A stretch of 45,955 nt of DNA from Dehalococcoidia bacterium (GTDB lineage Bacteria; Chloroflexota; Dehalococcoidia; Lucifugimonadales; VXLM01): NCBI GenBank assembly GCA_009841605.1, contig VXLM01000081.1:1-45955 (forward strand), read 5' to 3'. The position numbers were made by a program, and so were the translations under genes. How positions within the stretch are numbered: the first letter of the stretch is position 1; each line of letters opens with the position of its first letter. This document shows positions 1 to 8,742 of this stretch, one piece after another. The notes beneath the pieces are model-generated. The model searched no databases. It was given only the letters and a program-made list of their open reading frames with translations, and was not told the DNA's origin.

Positions 1-157
1 AACAACACGACAAAAATTCCCTGTTTTTCCAATTAATGCGATGAGTTATACTAGCCCTATTTCATATTTGTACTTTCTCTCTTCTTCCGCGCTTCTTTCT
101 CTCCCTCCCCGAACGTGGTAGCATCCTCCCGAACCTTAGATACAAGGAGGCACCCCG

Positions 158-1573
158 TTGACGACGCTTACCGAAATCCTTTCAAAACGCCGCCCCGCCG
201 CCATCATCGCGGCAACCGGCCTTGCGACCCTCGTCCTCTTCCTTGTCCGCCCGTCCGTGGCCTACGCCGCGGGCGTCGAGGAGGAAACGGCCTTCGTCTT
301 CAACACGTTCTCGTTCCTCATCTGGGGCGCGCTCGTCATGTGGATGTGCGCCGGGTTCACCATGCTGGAGTCCGGCTCCGTCCGCACCAAGAACGCCGCC
401 ATGATCTGCCTGAAGAACATCGGCCTCTACTCCATAGCGGGCCTCGCCTACTTCTTCATCGGCTACAACCTCATGTACGGCGACATCATCGGCGGCTTCA
501 TCGGCACGCCCGGCTTCATGTACCTGCCGTCGTCCGCCGAGGTCGCGCTCCTCGACGCCGGTGACGCCGAGGCCGCTGCGGCCGCGGCCAAGGTGCTGGA
601 AGAGGGCAGCTACTCGGTGATGTCGGACTGGTTCTTCCAGATGGTGTTCGTCGCGACGGCGGCGTCCATCGTCTCCGGCGCCCTCGCCGAACGCGTGAAG
701 ATGTGGTCGTTCTTCCTCTTCACCCTCATCCTCACGGGGATCATCTACCCTGTCGTCGGCGCGTGGACGTGGGGCGGCGGCTGGCTCGCCGAGATGGGCT
801 TCGTCGACTTCGCAGGCTCGACCATAGTCCACAGCACCGGAGGCTGGGCCGCCCTCGCCGGAATGATCGTCGTCGGCCCCCGACTCGGCAAGTTCCGCAA
901 GGACGGGTCGGTTCGCGCCACGCCGCCATCGAACATCCTGGTCGTCACGCTGGGCGTGTTCATCCTCTGGTTCGGGTGGTTCGGCTTCAACGGCGGCTCC
1001 CAGCTTGCCCTCGGCAGCGCCGCCGATGCAGTGTCGATGAGCATCGTGCTCGTCAACACCAACCTCGCCGCAGCCGCGGGCGTCATAACCGCGCTGGCGG
1101 TCTCACGGCCTATCCTCGGACGCACCGACCTCTTCGCGGGCCTCAACGGCGCGATAGCGGGCCTCGTCTCCATCACCGCCGCCCCCGACTTCACCGACCA
1201 CTACTGGGCGGTCATCATCGGCGCGATCGGCGCGGTCATCTGCACGGCAGGACTCAAGCTCCTGGAGCGGGTCAAGCTCGATGACGTGGTCGGAGCCGTC
1301 CCTGCCCACCTCTTCGCAGGCGTCTGGGGCACCTTGGCGGCCTCCATCGGCGTCGCTGGCGGAGCGCAGTTCCACGTGCAGCTGATAGGAATCCTCGCGA
1401 TAGGCGTGTTCGTGTTCGCCGTCTCCTTCGCGCTGTGGAAGCTCATCGACATGACCATCAGCGCCCGCGTCACCCACCAGGTCGAGCGCCTCGGCCAGGA
1501 CGCCGGCGAACTCGGCATGGAGTCATACCCCGAGTTCGTGCTCATGCCCGACCTCGACGAGGAAGAGGAATAG
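158..1573 (+). CDS. amt: Ammonium transporter (Amt/MEP/Rh family)
   Basis: Inner-membrane channel that takes up ammonium as a nitrogen source, working as a trimer. The 471-residue product has a hydrophobic N-terminal segment (about residues 13-38, possible signal peptide) followed by about 11 membrane helices. Family hallmarks are visible: the AGFTMLESG and RTKNAA region near residues 65-80, the first pore histidine in STIVHSTGGW (His225) and the second in AHLFAGVWG (His384), where most homologues read HGVAGIWG or similar. The start is TTG at 158, chosen because a perfect AAGGAGG lies at 144-150, seven bases upstream. The C-terminus is acidic (DLDEEEE). No GlnK/PII gene follows, which is unusual for amt and suggests regulation from elsewhere. 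Family assignment is firm. Confidence 0.97.
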   Translation: MTTLTEILSKRRPAAIIAATGLATLVLFLVRPSVAYAAGVEEETAFVFNTFSFLIWGALVMWMCAGFTMLESGSVRTKNAAMICLKNIGLYSIAGLAYFFIGYNLMYGDIIGGFIGTPGFMYLPSSAEVALLDAGDAEAAAAAAKVLEEGSYSVMSDWFFQMVFVATAASIVSGALAERVKMWSFFLFTLILTGIIYPVVGAWTWGGGWLAEMGFVDFAGSTIVHSTGGWAALAGMIVVGPRLGKFRKDGSVRATPPSNILVVTLGVFILWFGWFGFNGGSQLALGSAADAVSMSIVLVNTNLAAAAGVITALAVSRPILGRTDLFAGLNGAIAGLVSITAAPDFTDHYWAVIIGAIGAVICTAGLKLLERVKLDDVVGAVPAHLFAGVWGTLAASIGVAGGAQFHVQLIGILAIGVFVFAVSFALWKLIDMTISARVTHQVERLGQDAGELGMESYPEFVLMPDLDEEEE

Positions 1574-1587
1574 CGGCCAACAACCTA

Positions 1588-1626
1588 TCCCCTCTCCCGT
1601 TCGCGGGAGAGGGCTGGGGTGAGGGT
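1588..1626. repeat. Family A intergenic palindrome, possible bidirectional terminator
   Basis: A perfect 10-bp stem, CCCTCTCCCG with CGGGAGAGGG, closes a TTCG tetraloop (1590-1613) and is followed by GCTGGGGTGAGGGT. It lies between the convergent ends of amt and the NHL gene, 17 bases past the amt stop, so it could terminate both. There is no strong T-tract. Related copies lie at 19651-19712 and 39546-39584. Confidence 0.8.
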
Positions 1627-1634
1627 ACGCGCCC

Positions 1635-2585
1635 CTACACCTTCACGAGCTTCTGAAGGCTCCGCACGCCGTCCTTGATCTCGCCGAGGTTCTTGAGGTT
1701 CGTCCACGACACCTCGCCGATGTACAGGTTGCCCTGCGAGTCCATGGAGATGTCGTGCGGCGCGATGAACTGCCCGGGCTCCTCGCCGAACCCGTCGCCG
1801 AACCTCGCCAACCGCTCCCCGCTCCGGTTGTAGACGCTGATCCACGGTCCGATATTCGGCATATTGCGGTTCACGTTCATCCCCGCGCCGAGATCGCCCA
1901 CGAACACGTGCTGGTCATCGGATATGTAGATCGCGCACGGCCGGTGCATGTTCTTCCACTGCGTCTCGAAGTTGCCGTTCGAGTCGAATATCTGCACGCG
2001 GTGGTTCTCCCGGTCCGCGACGTAAACGTACCCGTCGGCGTCGGTGGCGATGTTGTGCGTGATGTTGAACTGCCCGGGGTCGACGCCCGGCTCGCCCCAC
2101 GAAAACAGCAGCTTGCCGTCCGGCGAATACTTATGCACTCGTGAGTTGCCGTACCCGTCGGCGACGTAGAAGTCGCCCGTCTTGGGGTCGATCGCAACGT
2201 CGGTCGGACGGTGGAATGGCTCGCCGCTCATGTACCCTGTCGGCACTCCCGGTGTTCCGAGCGTGAAGATCACCTTGCCGTCCGGCGTACACTTCCGAAC
2301 GGTGTGGTCGTCGTCGTCGATGAGGAACAGCGTCCCGTCCGGCGCGAACGTGATCCCGTGCGCGCGGGGGTACATGGCGGGGTCGCCCCAGTCCCTCAAG
2401 TACCTGCCGTTCGTGTCGAATACGATGACCGGGTAGTCGCTCCTGTTGAAGACGTAGACCTCATCCTTCGGACTGACGGCGACGGCCGCCGCCTCCTGCC
2501 ACGAATAGCCGGGCGGGAGCGCTTCCCAGTCCGTCGCGACCTCATAGGTAAACTCGCCCGTCCCTATCTTCGTCGCCGTCGTCAT
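1635..2585 (-). CDS. NHL-repeat six-bladed beta-propeller protein
   Basis: A 316-residue protein built almost entirely of NHL/YVTN-type propeller blades. Each blade carries phrases of the type GxFYVADGYGNSRVHKYSPDGK, with visible units around VYVFNRSDYPVIVFD, LFLIDDDDHTVRKC, FYVADGYGNSRVHK and VYVADRENHRVQIFD, and a closing LYIGEVSW blade. Such propellers resemble the lyase domain of peptidylglycine amidating enzymes, but in bacteria they are usually of unknown substrate. No signal peptide is seen, so it is probably cytoplasmic. The ATG at 2585 is chosen because AGGAGG lies eight bases upstream; any longer reading would run into the divergent SDR gene. It is divergent from the SDR with 85 bp between starts, so the two may share a control region. 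Exact function unknown. Confidence 0.88.
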   Translation of the reverse strand: MTTATKIGTGEFTYEVATDWEALPPGYSWQEAAAVAVSPKDEVYVFNRSDYPVIVFDTNGRYLRDWGDPAMYPRAHGITFAPDGTLFLIDDDDHTVRKCTPDGKVIFTLGTPGVPTGYMSGEPFHRPTDVAIDPKTGDFYVADGYGNSRVHKYSPDGKLLFSWGEPGVDPGQFNITHNIATDADGYVYVADRENHRVQIFDSNGNFETQWKNMHRPCAIYISDDQHVFVGDLGAGMNVNRNMPNIGPWISVYNRSGERLARFGDGFGEEPGQFIAPHDISMDSQGNLYIGEVSWTNLKNLGEIKDGVRSLQKLVKV

Positions 2586-2670
2586 CTGCGCCTCCTCGCT
2601 GAGGGTCGTGACATTTAGGCCCCTGTATGGCACTATCTTACCACTTGCCTTCCGATACGGGGGAACCGCC

Positions 2671-3423
2671 ATGCTGCTGGAAAACAAGGTTGTGCTCATC
2701 ACCGGAGCGGCGTCCGGAATTGGCCGCGCCTCGGCCCAACTCTTCGCCCGCGAGGGAGCCTCCGTCATCGTCTCGGACAAGAACGTCGAGGGCGGCAACG
2801 AGACGGTCGACGGCATCGTGTCCGAGGGTCTCGATGCCGCGTTCGTCGAGACCGACGTCGGGTGCATGGCCGACGTGGAGGGGCTTGTAAATGCTTGCGT
2901 CGAGCGCTACGGCAGGATCGACGTCGTCTTCAGCAACGCCTGCCACTATCCCATGGGCACGGCGACGGAGCTTACGGAAGCCGACTGGGACATCACCATG
3001 AACGTGTGCCTCAAGGCGACATGGATGCTTGCCAAACACGCGCTGCCGCTTATGGTCGAGCAGGGCGGCGGCGTGTTCGTGATAACGGGGTCGGTACACT
3101 CGCTCAGGGGGTTCTCCAATTACGCCTCATACGACCCCGCCAAGGCAGGGCTGCTCGGTCTCACGCGCAATCTAGCGTTGGACTATGCCCCCCACGTTCG
3201 AGTTAACGCCCTCCTCCCCGGCCCGATCGTCACAGGCCTTTGGAAGGACATGACCCCCGAGGAAATCCAGCAGAGTGCCGACAGCGTTCCCATGAAGCGC
3301 AACGGCACCCCGGAGGACGTTGCGAAGGTGGCGTTATTCCTTGCGTCCGACCTCTCGTCGTACGTGACCGGGACCGAGGTCGTAGTGGACGGCGGAATGA
3401 TATCAGGCATCAAGTTCCCGTAG
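2671..3423 (+). CDS. Short-chain dehydrogenase/reductase (SDR, classical)
   Basis: NAD(P)-dependent oxidoreductase of 250 residues. The Rossmann glycine motif TGAASGIG is at residues 11-18, an acidic residue follows beta-2 (VSDKN, Asp36), which favours NAD over NADP, and the SNACHY stretch near 88-93 takes the place of the usual NNAG. The catalytic set is Ser141, Tyr154 and Lys158 (YDPAK). The C-terminal YVTGTEVVVDGG signature is complete. The ATG at 2671 starts exactly at the normal family N-terminus; upstream in-frame codons would add non-homologous sequence overlapping the divergent gene. It is followed 72 bp later by an SMP-30 lactonase-like gene, a combination common in sugar or sugar-acid oxidation, but the substrate cannot be read from sequence. 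Confidence 0.93.
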   Translation: MLLENKVVLITGAASGIGRASAQLFAREGASVIVSDKNVEGGNETVDGIVSEGLDAAFVETDVGCMADVEGLVNACVERYGRIDVVFSNACHYPMGTATELTEADWDITMNVCLKATWMLAKHALPLMVEQGGGVFVITGSVHSLRGFSNYASYDPAKAGLLGLTRNLALDYAPHVRVNALLPGPIVTGLWKDMTPEEIQQSADSVPMKRNGTPEDVAKVALFLASDLSSYVTGTEVVVDGGMISGIKFP

Positions 3424-3495
3424 GACACCCTCCCGTGTGCCCGTCATAAGCCCACCGTTCCCATTTCAGACATCACACTTGCTACGGAGGAAGAG

Positions 3496-4383
3496 ATGAA
3501 GCCGGAACTCATCGTCGACAACATGGATGACACAGGCGAGGGGCCCTTGTGGCACCCCATTGAGAAGAAGCTCTACTGGGGGGACATAACGGAAGGGGAG
3601 TTGTACCGCTACGACCCGGCAACTGGCGGGCACGAGCTCGTCTTCGAGGCGGGCCAGATGTTCGGCGGCTACACGTTCCAGACAGACGGCTCGATTCTCA
3701 TGTTCCTGGAAGAGGGCAGAATCGGTGTCCTGCGAGACGGCAGCCTCGACATCGTGATCGACGGCCTCCCCGGCGAGGAGGAGAACCGCTTCAACGATGT
3801 CATCGCCGACCCCGAAGGGCGTGTCTACTGCGGGACGATGTGCAAGGACTCGGCGAAGGCGATGGCGGAAGAGGCCTTCGGCAGCCTCTACCTGCTCGAT
3901 ACCGACGGCACGATCTCCAAGTTACTCGGCGACATTGCAATCTCCAACGGACTCGGCTTCACGCCCGACCTGTCCGGCATCTACTACACCGACAGTCCGA
4001 CGGGCGCGATCTGGCTGTTCGACTACGACCGCGCCACGGGCGCCATCAGCAATCGGCGTGACTTCGTTGCGTCCGACGACGTCGATAAGGACGGTCTGCC
4101 GGACGGCATGACAGTCGATGCCGAGGGCAACGTGTGGTCCGCCCGTGTCCTTACGGGCGAGATGCACCGGTACTCGCCAAGCGGCGAGCTGGTGGAGTCA
4201 ATCGACTTCCCCTGCGACATGGTCTCCAGCGCCGTGTTCGGCGGGGAAGACCTCGACGAGCTATACGTTACGACCATCAGCTCAGGCGACCGCGAGACGC
4301 ATGGACCGGGGGCAGGCGCGCTCTTCCGCCTGCGCCCCGGCGTCAAGGGCGTGCCTGAGTTCTTCTCCAACGTGAGCTTCTAG
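3496..4383 (+). CDS. SMP-30/gluconolactonase/LRE family protein
   Basis: Predicted metal-dependent lactonase, a 295-residue six-bladed beta-propeller. The four metal and active-site positions of the SMP-30 family are recognisable: Glu16 in GEGPLWHP, Asn100 in NRFNDV, Asn151 in ISNGLGF and Asp203 in LPDGMTVDAEG. Known members hydrolyse sugar lactones (gluconolactone and relatives). The ATG at 3496 has GGAGG at 3486-3490. With the upstream SDR it would form a dehydrogenase/lactonase pair oxidising an aldose or similar sugar; this is inference from context. Family assignment is strong, substrate unknown. Confidence 0.93.
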   Translation: MKPELIVDNMDDTGEGPLWHPIEKKLYWGDITEGELYRYDPATGGHELVFEAGQMFGGYTFQTDGSILMFLEEGRIGVLRDGSLDIVIDGLPGEEENRFNDVIADPEGRVYCGTMCKDSAKAMAEEAFGSLYLLDTDGTISKLLGDIAISNGLGFTPDLSGIYYTDSPTGAIWLFDYDRATGAISNRRDFVASDDVDKDGLPDGMTVDAEGNVWSARVLTGEMHRYSPSGELVESIDFPCDMVSSAVFGGEDLDELYVTTISSGDRETHGPGAGALFRLRPGVKGVPEFFSNVSF

Positions 4384-4406
4384 CTTCCTGCTCGGCTTGC
4401 CGTGGA

Positions 4407-4472
4407 GTCCGTTCGTGGTGAGTCTGTCGAACCATGATCGGACGGCACTTCGATAAGCTCAGGGTGAGCGGG
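4407..4472. repeat. Family B intergenic repeat, copy 1
   Basis: The element contains GTTCGTGGTGAGTCTGTCGA and, further on, CTTCGATAAGCTCAGGGTGA. Each half is the imperfect inverse of the other, so it can fold into one long hairpin. A second copy lies at 14097-14166. This type of dispersed palindrome is seen in many bacterial genomes. It sits between the SMP-30 gene and a PhyH gene. Confidence 0.75.
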
Positions 4473-4545
4473 AAATCGATGCAAAGCCAGAGGGGGAAAT
4501 GCCCTGATCGAGATGGGGCGGAAAGCAAAGGATAAGGAGTGCATG

Positions 4546-5421
4546 ATGCTATCGGATGATCAGGTGAAACAGTTCGAGCTCTTCGGGTTTGTCATTCTCA
4601 GAAACATATTCACTGAGCGCGAGGTAGCGACGCTCCAGGCCGAGTTTAAATACGGCGCCGAGCGGACCCAGGAGTCCGAGGGAGAGTTCGACGGCACGGA
4701 GACCCACACGTTCAGCATGATGGGCGAGGACACGCCGTTCTATTCGTCGCTGCTGGAGGACCCGCGCTTCTACGGCCCGGCCTCCCAGCTGTTCGGCGAC
4801 GACGTATTCGGTCTCGAAATCAACTCGTATCGCTACATCAGCAACACCCCGTGGCATTTCAATGATGGGTCGCCCAATATCCATGGATACGGGCCGAAGT
4901 ACCAGTTCCCCGTATTCGAACCCACCCACGCGGACACGGGAGCGCTCCGGTTCGTTCCCGGATCGCACAAAGACCCCTGGCAGTCGCAGTTGACCAGCTG
5001 GTGGCCTCTGGGCCGCGATTCCGCTCGGAGCGCGGAGGGTATGGAGTATCTCGACAAAATCCCATGCTTCGTTGCGGAGGCCGACCCCGGCGACGCCGTT
5101 CTCTTCGATATGCGGCTCGTCCACTCGACCTGGGGAGGCAGCAGAGACCGGCGCATGAGCTGCGTGACCTACTACCACTACCCGGAGACACCGCAGGAGT
5201 TGGAGGTCATGCGCAACGCGGCGCAGGGCTTCTACAACTCGACCACGCGCTGGAACCAGGCCCAGTGGGACGAGTGGTTCTCCAACCCGCACGACAGCCC
5301 TTTGCGCCAGGGCTGGATCGAGTCCTGGGAGCGTCTCGCCAAGACGCCGCAGACGGAAACGGGCCTCCAATTGGTCTACGACGATGCAGGGGCCGCAACG
5401 TTCGCTCCAGCGGCTGTATAG
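4546..5421 (+). CDS. Phytanoyl-CoA dioxygenase (PhyH) family oxygenase
   Basis: Fe(II)/2-oxoglutarate oxygenase of 291 residues with a double-stranded beta-helix core. Family landmarks are an N-terminal FELFGFVILRNIF segment, TGALRFVPGSHK in the middle, and a distal ligand region LVHSTWGG followed by RR for 2-oxoglutarate binding. The first iron ligand His104 is clear (PWHFNDG), but the usual HxD spacing is changed: Asn106 stands at the Asp position and Asp107 follows. Either Asp107 is the ligand with a one-residue insertion or the site is altered. The ATG at 4546 is preferred over the ATG at 4543 because AAGGAG lies six bases before it. Substrate unknown; PhyH relatives hydroxylate diverse small molecules. 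Confidence 0.9.
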   Translation: MLSDDQVKQFELFGFVILRNIFTEREVATLQAEFKYGAERTQESEGEFDGTETHTFSMMGEDTPFYSSLLEDPRFYGPASQLFGDDVFGLEINSYRYISNTPWHFNDGSPNIHGYGPKYQFPVFEPTHADTGALRFVPGSHKDPWQSQLTSWWPLGRDSARSAEGMEYLDKIPCFVAEADPGDAVLFDMRLVHSTWGGSRDRRMSCVTYYHYPETPQELEVMRNAAQGFYNSTTRWNQAQWDEWFSNPHDSPLRQGWIESWERLAKTPQTETGLQLVYDDAGAATFAPAAV

Positions 5422-5476
5422 GCCCCTTGCGTCCCGCGACGGGGCAACACTTCTGCAGACAGGGAGAGCTAACGAC

Positions 5477-6340
5477 GTGCTTTCGCGTTTCCGTCGGCCA
5501 CAGGCCGACCTCAGTATTCACGTTGACACGACCGAACTCCGCCCCGGCGGGGAGTTGGAGGCCCGCGTAGTGCTTCTGCCGGAAAGCGACTTTCACGTTC
5601 GTCAGGGAACGATTGCGCTTGTCTGCACGGAGAACTATGTACAGAAGACGAGCAGCCAGTACGGGACGCACTACTCGAGGAAGAGGCAGACTCTGTACAA
5701 CATGGAAGAGAGTTTCCTCAACGACGTCACGGTACGAAACGGGCTGCCCCATTCGACCGACGTGAGGCTGGCCGTTCCACCTGACGCGCTGCCAACAATG
5801 AACGGCATAAAGGTGAGCCACGTGGAGCCGGGCATCACGTGGGAGGTCACTGCTTTTCTCGACGTGGCAGGGGCGAGGGACATTCGTTGCGAGCAGCAGG
5901 TCATCATTCGACGTCCTCATGCAACTGACGACGACGTCAGCCCCCGCCCGGTCGTCGCGCAGACCAAGCATGAGCAGTGCGCTCTTACCCTAACGGTGTC
6001 CAATGGAGACGCCCGTTCGGGGGACACCCTAGAGGGCGACCTACGGGCCGAGATGCTGCAGGACGTGACTGCCGAAGAGGTCAGGGCGGCTCTTGTTAGG
6101 TCCGAAAACTTCGGCAACGAGCAGAAGAACCGGACTGTTGACGAGGTGACATTCGAACGGGAAGTTTCACTTCGCCCCGGCCATGTGCGGGAGTGGAGGT
6201 TCAAGCTGGATGTCGGTCAGGTCGGAGTACCGAGCCTGAATACCGAAAAATCGTCTGTCCGGTGGCTCGTGAAGGCTTGGCTCACGCGAAACATGCGGCG
6301 CGACCTGCGCATAGAGCAGGAGATCAGGGTCGACGTGTGA
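5477..6340 (+). CDS. Arrestin-fold (Spo0M-like) protein
   Basis: A 287-residue, all-beta protein with two arrestin-like halves. The N-terminal half begins with LSIHVDTTELRPGGELEARV and the second half with ALTLTVSNGDARSGDTLEGD, each the opening strand pair of an arrestin/Spo0M sandwich. No membrane segment, catalytic motif or signal peptide is seen. Arrestin-fold proteins in bacteria are scaffolds or sporulation-control proteins of poorly known role. The GTG at 5477 is chosen because AGGGAGAG lies eight bases upstream; in-frame codons before it overlap the PhyH gene with no homologous-looking sequence. It is 55 bp downstream of the PhyH gene on the same strand. Fold assignment moderately confident, function unknown. 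Confidence 0.72.
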   Translation: MLSRFRRPQADLSIHVDTTELRPGGELEARVVLLPESDFHVRQGTIALVCTENYVQKTSSQYGTHYSRKRQTLYNMEESFLNDVTVRNGLPHSTDVRLAVPPDALPTMNGIKVSHVEPGITWEVTAFLDVAGARDIRCEQQVIIRRPHATDDDVSPRPVVAQTKHEQCALTLTVSNGDARSGDTLEGDLRAEMLQDVTAEEVRAALVRSENFGNEQKNRTVDEVTFEREVSLRPGHVREWRFKLDVGQVGVPSLNTEKSSVRWLVKAWLTRNMRRDLRIEQEIRVDV

Positions 6341-6403
6341 AGATCGGGGGTATTTCTTCCCTAGAACGGTCGTCGCCTGAATCCTGCCCCCGATGTCGGT
6401 ATC

Positions 6404-7531
6404 ATGGACACCGCAGTCATGCGTATGCGCGGTACCATATCGACACGGGCCTACGTCAACCTCCTGCTTGCGCTCATTGGGGTGGGTGTCGCGCTGTTGA
6501 TCTTGGAGATCGGACTCCGACTCACGCGGGACTCTCCTGGTACGGATATCCCGCTCCACGTGACCTGCGGCGACTGTCCGTACCTGTATGAGCTCAATCC
6601 CGACCATCCGGATGTCCGCGACCTCTTGGAGCGTCAGAATTACTCGCCGGAGCGGCTGCAGTCAACGATCAACGTCATGGTGCTGGGCGATTCGGTAGCC
6701 TACGGTGTGGGTGTGCCTTTCGAGGACGCATTCCCGCAACGGCTTGAGGACCTGTTGGTGCCGCAATACGACGATGTTGCGGTGCTCAATTCCGCCGTGA
6801 GCGGGTACACGCCGTATAACCAGCTTCAGCAGTACGTCAGCCGCGACCGCGACATTCCGGTGGATGTGGTCATTGTTGCATTCGCCATGAACGACATCGT
6901 CGACCCCGAACTGCACTGGAACTACACCGAAGACGCCATCGAGAATATTCCTATAGAGGCGTACCCCAACTTCCGGTACCACGAGGAGCAGGTTGTACCC
7001 ATCCTCGAAGCCCGCAGAGAGGAACGCGAGCAGGGAGGAACGGAATTAGGCAGACTGGTGCGCTCGGTTGTCAACGTCACCAACATCACTGACCGGGAGG
7101 CCAGCTACACCATGGTCGACGGCCACCGCTGGCCGACCTACATCACCGGCGAGGACACCATCAGCATCGAGGTGCTGACCGACTACGACTCGCCGGAGTG
7201 GGTATGGCTGCGGGGGATGTACGACCGGCTTGCGGACGAGGCTGCAAAGGACGGCGCGCGGCTCGTCATCGTCGTTCTGCCGCTGGCATATCAGATGGAT
7301 GCGGAGTATCCTTTCCTTCCGCAGAGCCAGTTTGCCCGGTACTGCGAAGAACGCTCGCTGATGTGCCTCGATCTGCTGCCGGCCTTTCGAGAGCGCGGCG
7401 GCGAGGCGCTGTTCATAGGCGAGCGGCTGGGCTATATCGACATCTGGCACCTGTCGGAAAGAGGACACGATGTCGCAGCCACCGAGCTCCGCGCATTTCT
7501 CGAACGACACGGCCTGATGGGACACCGCTAA
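6404..7531 (+). CDS. Membrane-anchored SGNH/GDSL hydrolase
   Basis: A 375-residue predicted serine esterase or acetyl-ester hydrolase. An N-terminal membrane helix (about residues 18-40) is followed by an extracytoplasmic SGNH domain. Block I is VMVLGDSVAYG with nucleophile Ser97, block II is the Gly in NSAVSGYTPYNQ, block III is Asn163 in AFAMNDI, and block V is the Asp346-Ile-Trp-His349 dyad. All four blocks are intact. The family acts on esters of polysaccharides or lipids. No good ribosome site precedes ATG 6404, and ATG 6419 is an alternative start. It lies four bases upstream of the glutaryl-CoA dehydrogenase gene, so the two are probably co-transcribed. Confidence 0.88.
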   Translation: MDTAVMRMRGTISTRAYVNLLLALIGVGVALLILEIGLRLTRDSPGTDIPLHVTCGDCPYLYELNPDHPDVRDLLERQNYSPERLQSTINVMVLGDSVAYGVGVPFEDAFPQRLEDLLVPQYDDVAVLNSAVSGYTPYNQLQQYVSRDRDIPVDVVIVAFAMNDIVDPELHWNYTEDAIENIPIEAYPNFRYHEEQVVPILEARREEREQGGTELGRLVRSVVNVTNITDREASYTMVDGHRWPTYITGEDTISIEVLTDYDSPEWVWLRGMYDRLADEAAKDGARLVIVVLPLAYQMDAEYPFLPQSQFARYCEERSLMCLDLLPAFRERGGEALFIGERLGYIDIWHLSERGHDVAATELRAFLERHGLMGHR

Positions 7532-7535
7532 GTCC

Positions 7536-8696
7536 ATGCTCGACTACTATCGCCTATCCGACCAGTTCACCGACGAGGAGCGACAGACGCAGGCAGGGGT
7601 GCGCGAGTTTCTGGACGCCGAGGCCCTTCCCCATATTTCGGGATGGTGGGAGCGCGCGGAGTTCCCTCGGCAACTCGTTCCTCGTCTTGCCGAGTTCGGC
7701 CTGATCGGCGCCAACATGCCCGTTGAATATGGAGCAGCGGGCGTCGGCAGCCTAGCGTACGGGCTGGTGATGTACGAGTTGGAGCGGATCGATTCCGGCC
7801 TGCGGAGCTTCGCCAGCGTTCAGGGAGCCCTCTGCATGTACCCGATCTTGCGATACGGCTCCGAAGAGCAGCGGCAGGCGTACCTGCCCAAGATCGCAAG
7901 CGGGGAGATGATCGGCTGCTTCGGGCTGACCGAGCATTCCGGCGGCTCCGACCCCGGCGCGATGGAGACCAAAGCGCGTCGTGACGGGGACTCGTACGTC
8001 ATCAATGGCGTCAAGGTATGGATCAGCTACGGCTCCATCGCGGACATCGCCATCATCTGGGCCAAGGACGACGAGGACGGTACGATACGAGGATTCGTCG
8101 TGCCGACCGACACGCCGGGATTTTCGGCCAAGAAGATCGAGAGGCAGATGAGTCTCCGCACATCCGGTGCGAGCGAGCTGGTCCTCGAAGACGTCCGGGT
8201 GCCCGCCTCCGCGATGCTCCCGAAGGCCGCCGGACTGTCCGCCCCGCTGTCATGCCTAACCCAGGCGCGTTACGGCATCTCCTGGGGCGTTCTGGGCCCT
8301 CTGGAGTACGTTTACGAGGAGGCCCTCGCCTTCTCCAAGGCGCGAAAGACCTTCGGCAAGCCCATTGGTGGGCGGCAACTCGTGCAGGACAAGTTCGCCG
8401 ACATGCTGGCCGACCACACGAGCGGACTCCTCCGTGCCTGCCAGTTGGCCCGCCTCAAGGACGCCGGAAAGCTGAGCTACACACACGTATCGCTTGCCAA
8501 GCGCGAGAACACACGGGCAGCCCTCAGGGGAGCGCGACTCGCTAGAGAAATCCTTGGAGCAAGCGGCATCACCCTCGACTACCACACCATCCGCCACATG
8601 CTCAATCTGGAGACAGTCGACACCTACGAGGGGACGCGCGACATCCACAGTCTCGTATTGGGCCGCGACATCACGGGATTGGACGCCTTTTCGTAG
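7536..8696 (+). CDS. Acyl-CoA dehydrogenase, glutaryl-CoA dehydrogenase type
   Basis: FAD enzyme of 386 residues that oxidises an acyl-CoA; the closest recognisable relatives are glutaryl-CoA dehydrogenases, which oxidise and decarboxylate glutaryl-CoA to crotonyl-CoA in lysine and tryptophan breakdown. Evidence is the FAD/substrate segment CFGLTEHSGGSDPG, the MSLRTSGASELVLEDVRVP stretch, and the catalytic-base motif TYEGTRDIHSL with Glu365, which is characteristic of this subgroup. Length is normal. The ATG at 7536 follows the hydrolase stop by four bases. No electron-transfer flavoprotein or CoA-transferase gene is adjacent, so assigning the precise substrate to glutaryl-CoA is likely but not certain. 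Confidence 0.9.
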   Translation: MLDYYRLSDQFTDEERQTQAGVREFLDAEALPHISGWWERAEFPRQLVPRLAEFGLIGANMPVEYGAAGVGSLAYGLVMYELERIDSGLRSFASVQGALCMYPILRYGSEEQRQAYLPKIASGEMIGCFGLTEHSGGSDPGAMETKARRDGDSYVINGVKVWISYGSIADIAIIWAKDDEDGTIRGFVVPTDTPGFSAKKIERQMSLRTSGASELVLEDVRVPASAMLPKAAGLSAPLSCLTQARYGISWGVLGPLEYVYEEALAFSKARKTFGKPIGGRQLVQDKFADMLADHTSGLLRACQLARLKDAGKLSYTHVSLAKRENTRAALRGARLAREILGASGITLDYHTIRHMLNLETVDTYEGTRDIHSLVLGRDITGLDAFS

Positions 8697-8742
8697 CAAA
8701 GAACCCCTCGGACACTACCAATTGTTCAAGCGGTTGCGCCCC

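Noticed and set aside
47-52. TATACT as the amt -10 element
   Set aside because: No acceptable -35 element stands 15-19 bp upstream, so it was not listed as a promoter.
1635-2867. A longer NHL protein starting at 2867
   Set aside because: The extra 94 residues lie antisense to the SDR gene and are Ser/Thr/Pro-rich low-complexity; ATG 2585 has an ideal ribosome site.
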